Assembly: GCF_039555335.1 (NCBI RefSeq)
Contig: NC_092642.1
Location: 59,127,776-59,191,775, forward strand
Reading direction: 5' to 3'
Origin: Amphiura filiformis
Lineage: Eukaryota > Echinodermata > Ophiuroidea > Amphilepidida > Amphiuridae
DNA: 64,000 nt
This document shows positions 23,475 through 39,702 of this stretch, in pieces. The translations under genes were made by a program, and so were the position numbers. The notes below the pieces were generated by a model. The model worked only from the letters and a program-made list of their open reading frames with translations. It ran no database searches and was not told where the DNA came from. Each line of letters starts with the position of its first letter. Positions within the stretch are counted from its first letter, which is position 1.

Positions 23475-26334
23475 TATAATACAATTTAGGACATTTACGG
23501 CTCATTCGTAGTGTCACTCTCTATCACCAGTATAATATAATAGATGGTTTATAAGTATCAAGGATTTGTTAATATGAGGAACCGCTATGAATTATGACTG
23601 AAACATACACACACACATACACACCCCCATACATACAAACAAGTAAAATTAGCGAACTCTCGACACTCATAATTCAGAAATCAACGGTCTACTATTTTCC
23701 GCTAACCTTTCAAGCCAGCTGGTGGTTCTTCATAAGTCAAATGACCAAAGGAATGTCACTAATTAAAGGTATCACCTTTGGTTTTGCGCTATCGGTGCCC
23801 TGATATGTACCGATGACTCTTTGTATCATAAACTGGAGATTGTATTGCATTGTGCGTCATAATGACCATTTGTATAGTGGTATTCTTGTTTACTTACTTG
23901 AAAACGATATCACTTTGCAAATATTCTGGGTACGATAGAATTAGCCATCGGAATCTATCGGGGCAACGATAGGGCTATCGGACCAATATAGAGGTAGCGC
24001 CTAAAAAGAACTTTAAGTACGAACGTAAACAAAGTTATTCTTGATCTCATGGCCTGTGAATTAGAACATCTGGATCTGGATCATATCGAGATTAGGAACG
24101 AGCGTTCAACCTTGACGTCAAAAGGTCATCTTGAATATTATTGTTTTAACAATTAAAATAGCTAATTTGAGGTTCTTCCGAATCAGAATGGAACCAACAG
24201 TTTATTATTGTGCTTGTCCAAATAAATCACCCTCTACTGTTTACAAATATAGCAATAACATGATCAGATTAAGATTTCTGTTATTAGAAACTCCACTAGT
24301 TACATTTTTAGCTTAGTGAATAAAATCATTATTAGTTACCTTGAAATTTCAAGATACTTGTCATGTTGACAGCAGTGTTCTCTAAAGTAAGCATTTTCAA
24401 AGGGCAAACTTATTAAAACACTAGTGTCTGCCTTGTAATGGACAGCAATGGCGTATGTAATGTAAATTACTTCGAATGTCTTTTCTATACTGGGAATTTC
24501 ACTTGAATGAACACGGCTTTCAACAGTTGTACACGATGCACCCACGATTTTATATCACATATTCCAAACTACAACGCGATACAATACTAATCAAACACGA
24601 GTGCGTTGACATGGTTGGATTCATTTCTGCGTTACGCACGCACAGTCGTACACGCTGACGTACATCGCGCAAAATAAAAAAAAAAAATCGTCACGCTATG
24701 TCAATCTGTGTCCATTCAATTCAAATTACCACTGTAAAATGGATCATTACAAATCTCTATAAATGTTCGATATTCTACATTGTCACAGGTTACACAGAGA
24801 GTATGCGATGTAGCTACTATTAAGAATAAGAGCAGTATCTGCACGTTATAAAACAGTACGTAGTTTCATGCAAGTAATTGTTTATTTATAATCTTTTAAA
24901 ACAACTTAAAATATCTGTGTTTGTATTCTTTTTGAATGCATTTGGATGCTTTTGTACAAAAGATATCGTCACAAAAATATAAATATTTGATCCATTATGT
25001 CAAATTTACAAAAATGTTCAACGTCAGCAAGCGTCGTCTGCACAGCAGTCGACCCCGCCTAAAGAAGCTTAAGAGACTAATTGAAAAAAAACATATGTTA
25101 TAATCTACTCTTAGGATGTATTACGTAAATGTTAGCATCTTACATAATCATCATATAATAACCACCTTTGTGCTATTTTCACATGCTATGAACTTTATTT
25201 TCCATGAGCAAATTGGACAATCTTAGTGGTTGATTGGATAAAGAAAAATAGAAAAATCAAATGAGCATGAAAGCGATTGTGAGGTTTCAATTGTTGGCGT
25301 TATTAAATTACACAAGTATATACAACCTACCATACTTATTATTACATGACGTCACCAAACATTGCATGATATTCACCACACTATCTCACGATTTATATAC
25401 GATAAGAATCTTCTAAGTTTTGAAACGATAAAATCTTAGACGGTTTGATGAAAACGATAGAGTAATACAAATGTTAACATTAACAATTATTCTTCTGACA
25501 CTCGCACTATATGTATATAATTGAAGGCGGATCGGAGGGGAGTGGTGTTTGCGCTCAAATATTGAGGCAAATAAAGCTGTCACACAAGTGGAATGGTATG
25601 GATTCTATAAAGGAGATACCAATGCTTGATATACGGGGTGTCGTATCTGCCCCATGCAACTTACCCAATATGAAAGGTTAATTTCTTAGAGATTGGATTG
25701 TTACATATTCTTATATGAACATATGGTGAAAAAAGCTAAATTAACAACATGGCAGTAGTTGTATGTAAGAAGATTAAAAAGCACTTAATCCACTTAATTC
25801 AATGGGATGTATCCGATTACCAACAGTATTGTGTTAAGCATGCATATAATTGGTATAACTGGTAAACACCCTCGGCTTGTCATTCAAAATTCTACATGCA
25901 TTAATGAATTACAATCTAAGATCTAAATCGTCACTAGTCGTACTAGGTGAAACAATTTACCCGAAATTAACATAATGATTGTTGAATCAATGTAACAATT
26001 ACACAATTACATTAGTTTCACCTCGGCGCGATTTTTTAATTTGAAATTTGCCTTTTGTGACTGAGTGGATTTCTAGACAGGAATTCAAGGTGTCAAGATG
26101 TAGCAATTTACAACACAATACTTGCCTTTTTGGCATAAGTATACTTAAGAACAGGGAGCCTTTTGGAAGTGCTGCGTGAATTTCGAATTAGTTTCAAGAA
26201 TATTAGAATCCCGCCCAAATCACCATAAGTCTACAGCAGAAGTAACTATATAATATGTTGAATCGATAGCAAAGGATTGAGTTTTGGAATTACATCTAAT
26301 ACTTGAACTCACTTTTTTTTTAAACGTGATAGAC
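23475..26334. other. No gene seen
   Basis: 2.9 kb of AT-rich sequence. A CA-rich stretch (23607-23640) and clustered CGATAG words (23935-23985) are the only local structures noted. Confidence 0.6.
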
Positions 26335-26600
26335 GGCTAGGTATCGACCCGATGGCCCGGTCCCATGCATGAGGTAAGTTTAAGCGGAGTCCCCCTTTCT
26401 TGTTCAGTGATGGTTGCTCAATGCACTCCCAAATGGCTTCTTTTATGCCTCTCCTATGCCATTGTTCATCCTGATCAAGAATAACGACTTCCTAGTTCTT
26501 AATTGATTGTCCAGTGTCCTTTCAATGGAGGTAAACAGCGGTATCACGTGACCAGCCCAGCGGGTCAGTTGCCTGATGAAGTCTGGTGGTATCAGACGCA
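26335..26600 (-). pseudogene. Retroelement GIY-YIG-region remnant (Penelope-like)
   Basis: With two in-frame stops, the minus strand reads DTAVYLH*KDTGQSI..., then ILDQDEQWHRRGIKEAIW, then PSLNKKGGLR. These blocks match the order AVYLH, LDREDRWFERGVKEAI and PSLNRGGGLR that I know from Penelope-like C-terminal regions. Just outside, on the plus strand, CTGATGAAGTCTGGTGGTAT resembles an element 3' end. Confidence 0.6.
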
Positions 26601-27637
26601 ACGTCGTAATAGTGGTAACAAAAAGTAAGTTCCAGTATTAGATTTAATTACAAAACTCCGTTTGAAACTACTGGATGACTAAGAACATTCACTCACTTGT
26701 CAATAGTAAGGATTAAAATCTTGGATTGTTATTCATTCATGCATGTAAAAAAATTTCGCTTTTGAATGACAGGCCGATGTTAACTTAGCAATTATTTTAT
26801 TATGTATGCCTAACGCAATAAACATGGTAATCGAAACATCCCACTGCATTTCGTGTGGACAAAAGTGATTTTGGACCAATTGACTTAAATATATCACCAT
26901 TTTATTAATTTAATTTTTTTTTTTTTTCTATTTTTCACCACATACTTTTTAGAAATGTATATCGTTAGAATAGGTAACAATATTGTGAATAGCTGTTCAA
27001 ACTCCGAGATATTATCCTTTGACGTAGGTTAAAGTTTTGGACCACCCTGTATTATTGGTCTATATTTGCTTATTATAATTCACATGAAAAGGTTGGTGTG
27101 TCGAATGGCATATTGTGCATCTTCCGCATCAAGCAAATCATTAATGCTATCTCAAGTTACGAACAGCTAGCCACATCAGACTTTGTTTTTTTAAACAATT
27201 ATTTATATAAACAGTTAGGAGGAACATAATTGTTATGATACCTGAATATAGCATATATCATACTGAAACTTAATGACAGCAAAACTGAGTTTTTGTGGGC
27301 AGTACCCCACACCTGAGGGGCTTATTGATACCGGTTACATTGAGGGTTGGGGACAAATCCATCTGTCTTTCAGATTCTGTGCGGAGTTATTTGACTTTCA
27401 AATGTCTATGTCTTGTCATGTCAAGACTCTTTGTTCAAACCTTACGTAACAGCTTCGCAATATTTCCCGGATACGTCGGTACTTGGATTATGACACTTGT
27501 CATCTGGTCATATGAGCCCTTTCCAAGATCAATTATGGCAACAGGCTGTTTCTTGGTTGTTGTAAAATAGACATTCAAAGACTACAACGCATCCAGAATT
27601 GAATTGCGAAGCTGATATGTTAAGCACTCAAATGTGA

Positions 27638-27813
27638 CACGATCTGGTCCATGGGGCCAAAGGCGGCAAATTTGAAACTGAGATAAAGGTAAATATGTCG
27701 AGTAAAAAACAATAAAATACATGAAAAAGTAGGCATCATAAAAATTCATAACTTTAGAACCAAGTTTGCTAGACCTTTGGTGTTTTCAGTAAATGATAGC
27801 CTATTGTATGTAA

Positions 27814-27865
<52 letters not shown>

Positions 27866-27885
27866 TTAATAATAATAATAATAAT

Positions 27886-27926
<41 letters not shown>

Positions 27927-27945
27927 TATAATGATAATAATAATG

Positions 27946-27982
<37 letters not shown>

Positions 27983-27990
27983 TAATAATA

Positions 27991-28062
<72 letters not shown>

Positions 28063-28277
28063 CGACTCTTGTATAGCGCTTTACACCGAAGCCCCTTAGC
28101 GCTTAAACATGAAAAACAAATAACGAACAATACCTACACAATACAACCTACATACAATTTGCGCGTGTGATGTAAATGAACATAGTAAACATGAGATAAA
28201 TCAATTGTGATAATGTAATAATTACAGTAACTCAATTGTCAAAAATGTCTCCTTTGGCCCCATGGAACAGATCGTGT
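27638..28277. mobile_element. TIR element inserted in the LINE fossil
   Basis: The ends CACGATCTGGTCCATGGGGC and its inverted match (GGAACAGATCGTG, through CCTTTGGCCCCATGG) sit exactly where RT homology breaks between LQRIQN and LHWFP. It contains an (AAT)n array and an inward piece GTATAGCGCTTTACACC that looks like a LINE 3' tail. No TSD was recognised. Confidence 0.7.
27816..28060. repeat. (AAT)n microsatellite
   Basis: About 245 bp of AAT units with a few ATG and ATT variants. It abuts the minus-orientation sequence GTAAAGCGCTATACAAGAG+TCG, which suggests the array grew from the microsatellite tail of a LINE copy. The poly-Ile frames on both strands are artefacts. Confidence 0.97.
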
Positions 28278-28505
28278 GCCCAAATATGATTATGCCAACC
28301 CGTACATTTGCACTGGTTCCCTGCTGAAGAGACCATTTATTGCAAAGTTTTAGTCACTGTGTTCATGTGCCTCACACAGAGTATTCCTGGGTACATGTCT
28401 GATTGTGTTTCCCTGCGTTGTCCTGCGCGTGCTGGCCTGTGTTCTGCCGCTGATACCACCTTCCTAACTGAGCACAATACAACTCTTATATCAGCTGAAC
28501 GCAGG

Positions 28506-28708
28506 CAGTGGCGGCGCTACGGGTTGAGGGGTATTTGCCCCCCCCGATATTTTTCTTGCCCCCCCCTACCTTTGAGGCAAAACCCCAAAAATTACGTAAA
28601 TTTCCACTTTTTGCGGCAATTTTGCGCAGAATTTGTCGATTTTGCCCCACCTCCCTGAATTTCACTTTGCCCCCATGCCCCCTCAAAAAATTCCTTTCGC
28701 CGCCACTG
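28506..28708. mobile_element. hAT-type MITE (CAGTGGCGGCG ends), 203 bp
   Basis: Ends CAGTGGCGGCG and CGCCGCCACTG; TSD AACGCAGG/AACGAAGG (28498-28505, 28709-28716; one mismatch). Removing it rejoins LINE RT homology. Same family as 7358-7517. Confidence 0.9.
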
Positions 28709-28860
28709 AACGAAGGACCATCTTCTATATTGTATCTCGCACCTGGAATAGACTGCCAATTGGTATCAGGGTTCACAATCAGTGGTGCTTTCAGGTTCTG
28801 AAGTCACACTTGTTTCCTAGATTATATTATGTTTCATTCACAGGCAGTTCTCACTGATTT

Positions 28861-29976
28861 GGTTTTTCTTATGATGTTCTTTTGCTGTGTCGTTGAGCGC
28901 TTCGTTCTTAACGTACCAGCGCTATAGAAATATTTAAAATGTATGTATGATATCACATGATAACATAGTAACCAATCAAATCAATGACACCCAATTGTCA
29001 TGACGCCTTACTTTCGTTCAACTAGTGCTTTTAAAAGAATAACATTATGATGAAAACATTCCTGGCACACCTTTTCCCAACTATTATAAACTTTATGAAC
29101 CTTTCTTTTTGTTTTACTTGCTAGGATTATAAATGTAAAAAAACTCATATTCGTATTTTGACATACTACTGGCAGTTATATTTTACACCTTAGGCTAGGT
29201 TTCTTACATTTTTACATACATTATCTTATAAATAGATTATCTACTTGCTGTACATATTACACAAGATATCAAATATAATGATTTTAATCATCACTGAAGG
29301 ATTATATTAAATCAAAGATGAAACCATACACTAACGTCGCTAGCAATTCGTGGAATGTGTCACCACTTAAGCGCTCATATAACGTAACCTTACTATTTAA
29401 GTCCTTTTGGAGCTTTTAAAACATTACAGCACCTGCACGAGAACTTACCCGTATTAATGCACGTCAATCTTATGCCGCTTTCTCCACATTATGGACTTCA
29501 GAAAATTACATAATGTGGTTCATCTATCAGTGAATTTTGACACTTTTACTTTAAATAATAGTATATAGCACTCTTTCTCTTTGTTTTCGTATATTTTAAA
29601 GGTTGACATTTTCCTTGTTCTGTAAAATTCAGTAATAAATATGACGCTATTCTCAAATCATACATTTAAATATTGGTTGCAACGGTTGCTCAGCCAAGTT
29701 CCATATTTGACAATAAAGTAATTTTAACGAAGAAGACGAAACTTTGAAAGAATCGCAATTACAAATTCAAAAGCTTTTAAATTAATTGGTATTAGTTCAT
29801 AAACATTTTTAAATAAGAAACGTAATATGACTTAATGTGATACTCTGCTGAAATGCACTATTGATTTGCGACGCATAGACTACATGGGCTCACAACCATA
29901 TTGGGTTCCTGGTCGTATGTCACAACTGTGTCAGAAATGGTCATATCCCTTATTGGGTTATCCAAGTTGATATCCA
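28861..29976. other. No gene seen
   Basis: AT-rich sequence between the LINE fossil and a MITE; no open frame of interest and no recognised repeat. Confidence 0.6.
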
Positions 29977-30184
29977 CACTGCAAAAACAGTGAGAAATTA
30001 AACACTTTTCTAAACACATTTTTGCCTTCACTTTGTAAACACGTTTAGAAGCTAAACATTATGTGTCAAATTTCTGAACATTGATCTGTGATGGTGTTCA
30101 ATTTCTAACATCTGATATCCATATTTTAAACATACCGTTTCTAAGCACATTCTTTCCTTCACTTTCTAAACACTGTTTTTGCCG
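29977..30184. mobile_element. MITE with CACTGCAAAAACAGTG ends
   Basis: The left end CACTGCAAAAACAGTGAG is inverted as CACTTTCTAAACACTGTTTT+TGC on the right. The interior repeats TTTCTAA(A)CAC and its complement. No ORF. Confidence 0.65.
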
Positions 30185-30765
30185 AGCATACACTCCCCTA
30201 TGGCAGACATAACCTTACTCTCCCACAAGGGGTGTATATTTTGAATGAAGTCACCCATTCAGATAATCCCATTTGAAATTCACACTCCATGTCTGTCTTT
30301 AGGAGATGTATGGATTTCAACTGGAATATCCCATTTGGGTTGCAACTCACTTGTGGGAAACATGACACACACACACTTCAGACTGCCATAGAACCACCCG
30401 TGAGGTGAGCGTATAAAACGAAGATCTTCTCGTCTCTTTATATTTATCTCATTATCACATTGGTTTCATTTTCATTCTTCATTGCCTGATATACTAACCA
30501 TGACGGGATCTGGGAATCTGGGTTTTTCAGATTGGCTTGCGTACACGAATGGGGCTGCAGATGTAAGCTTTCGCTGGATACACTGGGCATGAACGCATTG
30601 CAAGCAAGATCTTATTAGGTCTGATGTTATATATCACTGCACAGTACACTACAGGTAGCGGTAAAGTTAACGTTTTAATAGTGTCCCTTTAAAAACAATG
30701 TACCAAATGAACCAGCATTTAGTATAAAGGATTGAAGAAGTGTCGGTAAGTACACTACCCAACCC

Positions 30766-31008
30766 TCATAGAAAAGCTTAAAAACGATAAGCGTTAAATA
30801 GGGAAGTTCCCCTCAGAAGCTTCAAATTCAAAAGGTTCGCATAAATATAAAACCTTTGTAGAAGGTTTTGTGTGAGTTTTCGAGAACCGAAATAGTTCCT
30901 TACAGTGCCTTAAGACCCTTTCACAGTCCTTCTAAGAACCACCAAGAGTTCTTCTGAGAGGACAAAAAAGTTTCTTTTGAATCTTTCTTTTCTATTAGAG
31001 TGCAGAAC
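30766..31008. mobile_element. Probable decayed MITE
   Basis: The ends ACCCTCATAGAAAAG and CTTTTCTATTAGAGTG are imperfect inverted repeats. The interior AGGTTC/GAACC words resemble the element at 2777-3013. Weakly supported. Confidence 0.4.
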
Positions 31009-31218
31009 GGTCTCGACACATTTGCTAATTGCTAAGTATCCCCTTGCCATAGAGATACATCTTGTATAAAACATGACCTCGAAGCAGTAATAAATACCCA
31101 AAGTACGAAGTTGAAATATTTGGCCCAGAAAACATTTTGAACCAATTCTTCTACATCTTTTAAAACACTAAAAATAATGTGTTAAAACAACTTGCAAAAT
31201 CACACCACCACCCTATTT

Positions 31219-31370
31219 AGGGGCAGCTTCAAAGCTGGACCACCGTTTGACCAGCGGTTTATGGCGGTTGAACCACGTTTCATTGTTTACAGCAATTAAA
31301 ATCGGCTCCAACCGTATGGAACCGGGCGGAACCGGCGGACCACCGTGGTTGAGTTTTGAAGCCGTCCCTT
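31219..31370. mobile_element. Short MITE, 152 bp
   Basis: AGGGGCAGCTTCAAAGCTGG and TTGAGTTTTGAAGCCGTCCC+TT are inverted ends. Further inside, ACCACCG faces CGGTGGTTG-like words. It lies about 350 bp beyond the 3' end of the GPCR coding region. Confidence 0.6.
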
Positions 31371-31721
31371 AATGATGACTCGTATTCCTTCATCGATTAA
31401 CCACTTCATTTTAAGGGAACAAATTAAAAGTTCTGACGACTGTCCTATAAACGAAAATGCTTTCGTTAGGAGCTTGAAATGTTCACAATTGCAACTTTGA
31501 CGGCTATTATCATTATGAGTAGTTACTAGTATTTACAAACTTAATCGCACTTTTTGCCCGACTCCCCTCTGATGAAAGGAGTTTTGTGACGTCATCGAGC
31601 TGAACTTTTGGTTTGTTCCCTTACAAGAAGCAACTTTGTGAAGAATATCTTGCAAATACAATGGACGTATATTAAACGTAATGAGTAAGCTTTCACTAAA
31701 TAAAAACTTGGCAAATGAGGT

Positions 31722-34828
<3,107 letters not shown>

Positions 34829-34937
34829 AATGAACGCTTAAATTCAGCCCAAATGGTCATCTGGTGGTGAGAGTTAGAAAGGGTTCTGATATTGCCTGGA
34901 AAAGAAAGATAATTGAAATTGTTAGAATAGATTAAAT

Positions 34938-35437
34938 TTTGTTGTTAAAACTACTTCTGTACTACTGTGTTTGTGTTTTGATACTAGAATTCATATTATC
35001 ATTCTTTCAAAATAATCATTAATTTATACTTTGACCTATTACCTAAAAATACAAGTTGTTGAGAATTTCAATTCGTAACGACATTTACGAAGCGATTGTG
35101 GGAGTGCGAGAGCACTTCCGGATAGGGTTCTATGGTCCCATTGAAAATATCGTAAGCAGTCATAATGAACGGTTAAATTCAGCCCAAATGGTCATCTGGT
35201 GGTGAGAGTTAGAAAGGGTTCTGATATTGCCTGGAAAATAAAAGTAATTGAAATTTTTAGATTAGATTAAATTAAATTATATGAGATAAGATAAAGCATT
35301 GTAAATTGAAATTCTCAACAACTTGTATTTTTAGGTAATAGGTCAAAGTATAAATTAATGATTATTTTGAAAGAATGATAATATGAATTCTAGTATAAAA
35401 ACACAAACACAGTAGCACAGAAGTATAACAACAAAAT
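34938..35437. repeat. Inverted repeat around the duplicated GPCR 5' end
   Basis: About 130 bp at 34938-35075 recur as the reverse complement at about 35308-35437 with very few differences. The duplicated exon start lies between the arms. Together they form a direct-plus-inverted rearrangement just upstream of the receptor gene. Confidence 0.8.
35078..35280 (-). pseudogene. Truncated duplicate of GPCR exon 1 start
   Basis: This is a near-identical copy of about 34744-34945. It includes the acceptor (TTTTCCAG), the 5' UTR, the start codon (35163-35161) and the first 27 codons, with minor changes including a Ser codon reading Leu-Ser. Reading then leaves homology and stops two codons later. It could act as a decoy first exon or upstream ORF if transcribed, but it encodes no membrane segment. 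Confidence 0.8.
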
Positions 35438-35439
35438 GA

Positions 35440-36655
35440 AAAACATCAAGCAGGCCATGCAACATGCGAATTCAAATGGCATGCGACCATTGTTGAAATG
35501 GCAAGAACAGGGCAACAACAACGTGAGTAAAAAAACTTACATTTTCCTGTTCAAACATAACGGATCGGTGTATCCTCATGACGAGTAAATGTAAACATGA
35601 TACTTGCCAATTCAAAAATTTCTTTGTGAGTATATAATTTGTATACCTTTTAATTAGATAAGCTAAATCTGATAGAAATTAATGTTAATGCATTTTAATT
35701 TCAAGGTGAACGCATTAATGACATTAACAACTTCCACTTTGTACCGACCAAAGTGTCACTTTTGCAATCAATTTGCTTATTTTACCACATCATTAGCCAT
35801 CTGAACGTCACCAATATTGATAATTCTTCGGTCAAAGACCGAACTATTTGTTGCACATATTTACCATGACGCTGGGGATACTTAAACACAACTATTTGTG
35901 TGCTGAGACATGAAGTTTGGAAAATCGCACTTTAAAAAACCACCGCCTTCTCGTTTTGCTTTCCCGAGATAATAGGTAGTGCTGATATGTTATTATTCGA
36001 TGATTGCGGCGATAAAACATTAATAGGCAACACATTTTCTTCTCCTATAAACGACACAGCCATTCCCCTACGTCACTGATAGAAACAAAAGTACATACCA
36101 ATGTGCTCAAGATCCTTGAAACTTAAATCTCATCAGAAATGGTCGAAAGTACATTCAGACATTTGCTGAACATTTAGAGTCAAATCAGATTTAAATAATG
36201 GCAATATGATCAATTTATTGCCTTTTAAAAGTGTCATCACAAAGTACTGATTTATTGATTAAAGCATGGCTGTATGGACTTTGACTTTTCGTCATATAAA
36301 CATGATAAGATAAAGATAGTTAAAGTACAGAAGTTTTAGCGCTTTGTGATACAGACCACTATGTGTGCACTGTTTATATTTTCCTCTGATTTTGATGCAA
36401 TTGGTCTCAAATTGTTTTTCTTGTTATGGTAATCCATAAAAAGAATAGTTTACACTATGCGCGACATTTTGTTACTTAGGAAACACAGCAAAGTACGTCA
36501 CGATCAATAACCTACTGATAAACTATTAAGTATTTGAATCGTCAAATATTTTTAGATAATTTTTTATCCAAATCGGAGACATTTTCTACTATTTATCCAT
36601 GTAAACCCAATGTGACCTTCGACCTGTTAACTAGTAACTCCAGACATCTCAAAAA
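35440..36655. other. GPCR upstream flank, no exon recognised
   Basis: A non-coding first exon and promoter of the GPCR are expected upstream of 34895 and could lie here, but I see no convincing TATA/initiator or donor to place them. Confidence 0.5.
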
Positions 36656-37081
36656 AGTAACTAACCCCCCTTAAATAACGGGCATTATTCAAAAACGGGC
36701 TATTGTATTACAAATCTGTCAAATGCGTTGGAAGCTAAATTTATTTCTGCGCATTTCGACACCTCATTTGATAAGATAGCCCAGAAAAAATACCGGTCAA
36801 ATTAATGTAGTGGGGTCCAGATTTGAAAGTTGCACTTACAACAATATAAAAACACTCAGATATCATTACACAGATTTCCTTCCATTATAGTGAATACAAA
36901 TCAATAGAATTTACTGCAACTTTCAAATCTTGGTTTACATTGATTTAAATGTACGCTGTGATGTCAATATTTAGTCAATTGCTACAAATAAATGCTGCTT
37001 CCAACGCATTTTACAGATTTGTAATCATTTACAATCGCCCTTTTTTTAATAATGGCCATTATCTAAGGAGGATAGTTACTT
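36656..37081. mobile_element. Foldback MITE (AAGTAACTA ends), copy 1
   Basis: AAGTAACTAACCCCCCTTAA at the left is mirrored by TAGTTACTT at the right, with AGATTTGAAAGTTGCA and TGCAACTTTCAAATCT inside. A second copy in opposite orientation lies at 44480-44893. Confidence 0.8.
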
Positions 37082-37744
37082 AATTTGAGTCATATTTAGG
37101 TAAAAGTATACATTTTGCTGATGAACCTTTGAGACCTGAAGAATATTTTAGAATTGACCTCACATATATTTGAAAAATGTCAACCCCCTATGTAAACTAC
37201 TCAACCATTACATAAAAGCAAAAACTGTTAGTTACACACCAGTGATGTGGCACGTCCCTGGTCATACCCAACTTTGCAGTCAAAATCAAGTTCTACCGGA
37301 CTGCAAGTTAATATGACACATTCAATTTGTTGTACTTTTAGGAGTGTTCCATCACAGACATAATATGAAGGTTGAAAAAGCAGCATTGTTTATTTCTATT
37401 TTGATTTCTGTTTTGAGTAAGAGCATAGCAACATTGATGACAACCTCATCCAAGTTGAGAACCTTGATGTTTTTGTTTTTGTTATAATATGAGAAAACAC
37501 TTTGATCGTTGCAGGATGTTTTGAGAGTATGTCTGTATCCCACAACTGTTTAGGAATGCACAAAATGTACTGTTTGTACAAACTTTGCCATAGGCACAAG
37601 CAAGCATCGGAAATGTGAACCAATGTTATATATCTTGAGATCTACATAGGAGGAAATCTAAGCCACGTTTCTATATCAATGTGAATCGTGCAGGTAGAAC
37701 ATCCACATGGATGCAAGTTCAAGGTTAGTGGTAGAAGCGTGTGG

Positions 37745-37860
37745 TAGAAGCAGGGGCGTAGCCAGCTTTCTTGGTGGGGGTAAACATTTAAGGGGCGAAG
37801 ACGAAGAACATTTTCCGGTTGCACCAATGTGACCCGGTATTATCGGGGGGATAATATTGG
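37745..37860. mobile_element. Possible hAT-type terminus
   Basis: CAGGGGCGTAGCCAGCTTTC resembles a hAT terminal repeat, but no matching inverted end was found nearby. Confidence 0.3.
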
Positions 37861-39702
37861 TTTTTTAGAAAGACTGTGCATACACTTCCAGAAAAGACAC
37901 TATAACAAAGCATTCTTGACAATTATTATTCAACCTCCCTATTTTGTTTACATTTCTAATACAAGACAAGCTCAGGTCAGTCTATGTTGAGTTTCTGATC
38001 AGTTTGGCATCTATATCATCTAGTTTTGCCTGATATCGGTGGCGTTTAACTATGAGAGTTCTGAATATGAGAAATTTCCGCCCGAATTTATCCATTTTCC
38101 CATTGAAAACCGTGAAATAGATATATATAATATCCATTTTGTGGGGGAAAGTGTTGATGACGTTATAGTATTGCAGAAGTCTATTCTCTAACACCACGGA
38201 ATTCTTTTGAAATCAAATCATGGTATGTCTGAGGAGATGAGAGTACGCAATCCCTGCATGATGGCATGTTTGGGTGAACAGTGAAAATCACGATATTGAA
38301 ACCAAAAATTATAGCGCACCGTATTTTGATTGATTGTGATGGAGCACATTGATCTGGATTGGAAGCCATTGTGAACTGCCCTGAGTTTTTAAGCAATTGT
38401 AGTTGGACTGACAATCGGATATGTAGTATATGGACTGCCTCTGGTAGGTGTCAACAACTCGTCCTCATACATGTCATATTGTTTCTATTCTCAGTTGAGT
38501 GTATTGTCTACTTTGTACAACTTCTTCTTCTTCTCTAAGGCTGGTTTCATACTGTCATGCGACTTGTCGCTAAGCGACATGACGCACGCGCATTGCAGAC
38601 ATATGGATACAATCAAAGCCTGTCATTGGCTGATACGCCATGCCGCATGAAGCATGAAAGTCTGGCAGGTGCATAAGGCTGGACAATAAGCGACCGTCTG
38701 ACTGTATAGTGATGTAGTGAACATTTATTGTTTATGAACATGATGAAGGTCAATTAATTTGTTGGTTTACCTTATTAAGGCCGTTTTGCAGTTCCTAACT
38801 TTATCAAAATGTTCTTTCTTTTGATTAATCGGCTCATACGTAGACCCTCCCTCGGGTCCGTGGAGAACGACTGGTAATGTAGATTACATAGCATTAAAAA
38901 TCAACCCAATGGGAGCGGTCACTGAATTTTAGCGTTCAATGTAGGAGGTGTGATTAGTGTAGTGGCATCAATTTTGTAGAAAGAGGAATTGGTTTTGGGC
39001 GCTGGGAAGTGGTTTTGGTCGCTGTGTATTTAGAATCGGGTTGGGGGGGGGGGGAGGGGGTGGGGGAGGGGGGTGAAGGACTATGGCATATTTTGATAGG
39101 CTATTATGTATCGGTCCATTATCCAGGCCGGACCGAACCGAGACTGTGGGACAGTCTACTCATATGTGAATGAAACATTGCATTGAATAATGATAAAGAT
39201 TCTTCTATAGATAATACTACATCATCTGATATTCAGCTACACTCATAAATAGGCTAAGTACAATTGCTATAACACTGTTGAAAAAAATATATATACTATA
39301 TAAATAGTCTAAGTGCAATATTGTCATGACACTGTTTAAAAACTATACATGTAATGCAATAATAAATAAAATATGCGTTCTTATATCATGAAATAATGAG
39401 ATTTACGAGATCTCCCAGGCCATGTACATTTATGAGGTCTTACCTAGAAAACTAAACTGACAAAATATTGCTGTGAATGTAACTTATAAATATGAATGAG
39501 GTATTTCAAATATAGAGTTACGATACACAAAGTTGACGACAATTTACCCACACGGAGACAATGGTGTGATTTCAAGGCTATGTATTCTGATCATCTTGAA
39601 TAAATTTCACGCTTAGCGTGCATGTCATCGTACTATGCTGTACTTTTAGCTTATTTTCTTATTTATTTACGTATAAAGTAGCTGGTAAAATATATAAATT
39701 AG
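37861..39702. other. No gene seen
   Basis: Apart from the G-rich tract at 39038-39075, the sequence shows only short frames and no repeat structure I could define. Confidence 0.55.
39038..39075 (+). repeat. G-rich tract with G-quadruplex potential
   Basis: A run of twelve Gs is followed by A-GGGGG-T-GGGGG-A-GGGGGG, which gives at least four G-tracts with one-base loops. Confidence 0.85.

Larger units (their letters stand above)
27295..28860 (+). pseudogene. Broken CR1/L2-type LINE reverse transcriptase C-terminus
   Basis: Pieces in order are LRVGDKSICLSDSVRSYL (27355-), NISRIRRYLDYDT (27460-), NYGNRLFLG plus RLQRIQN (27530-27600), LHWFPAEETIYCKVLV (28310-), and TWNRLPIGIR plus LKSHLF (28740-28820). 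They follow the canonical C-terminal order of CR1/L2-like RTs (VKNLGV, NISRIRKYL, DYCNSLL, LQRIQN, LHWLP, WNSLP, FK..LK.HLF). Frameshifts, stops and two inserted TIR elements interrupt it. The 3' flank GCGCTATAGAAATATTT is a typical LINE tail. Confidence 0.82.

Noticed and set aside
23227-23479. Open frames on both strands across a palindrome
   Set aside because: Both are products of the 165-bp foldback sequence.
27801-28130. Long poly-Ile/Leu open frames on both strands
   Set aside because: Direct translation of the (AAT)n microsatellite; no gene.
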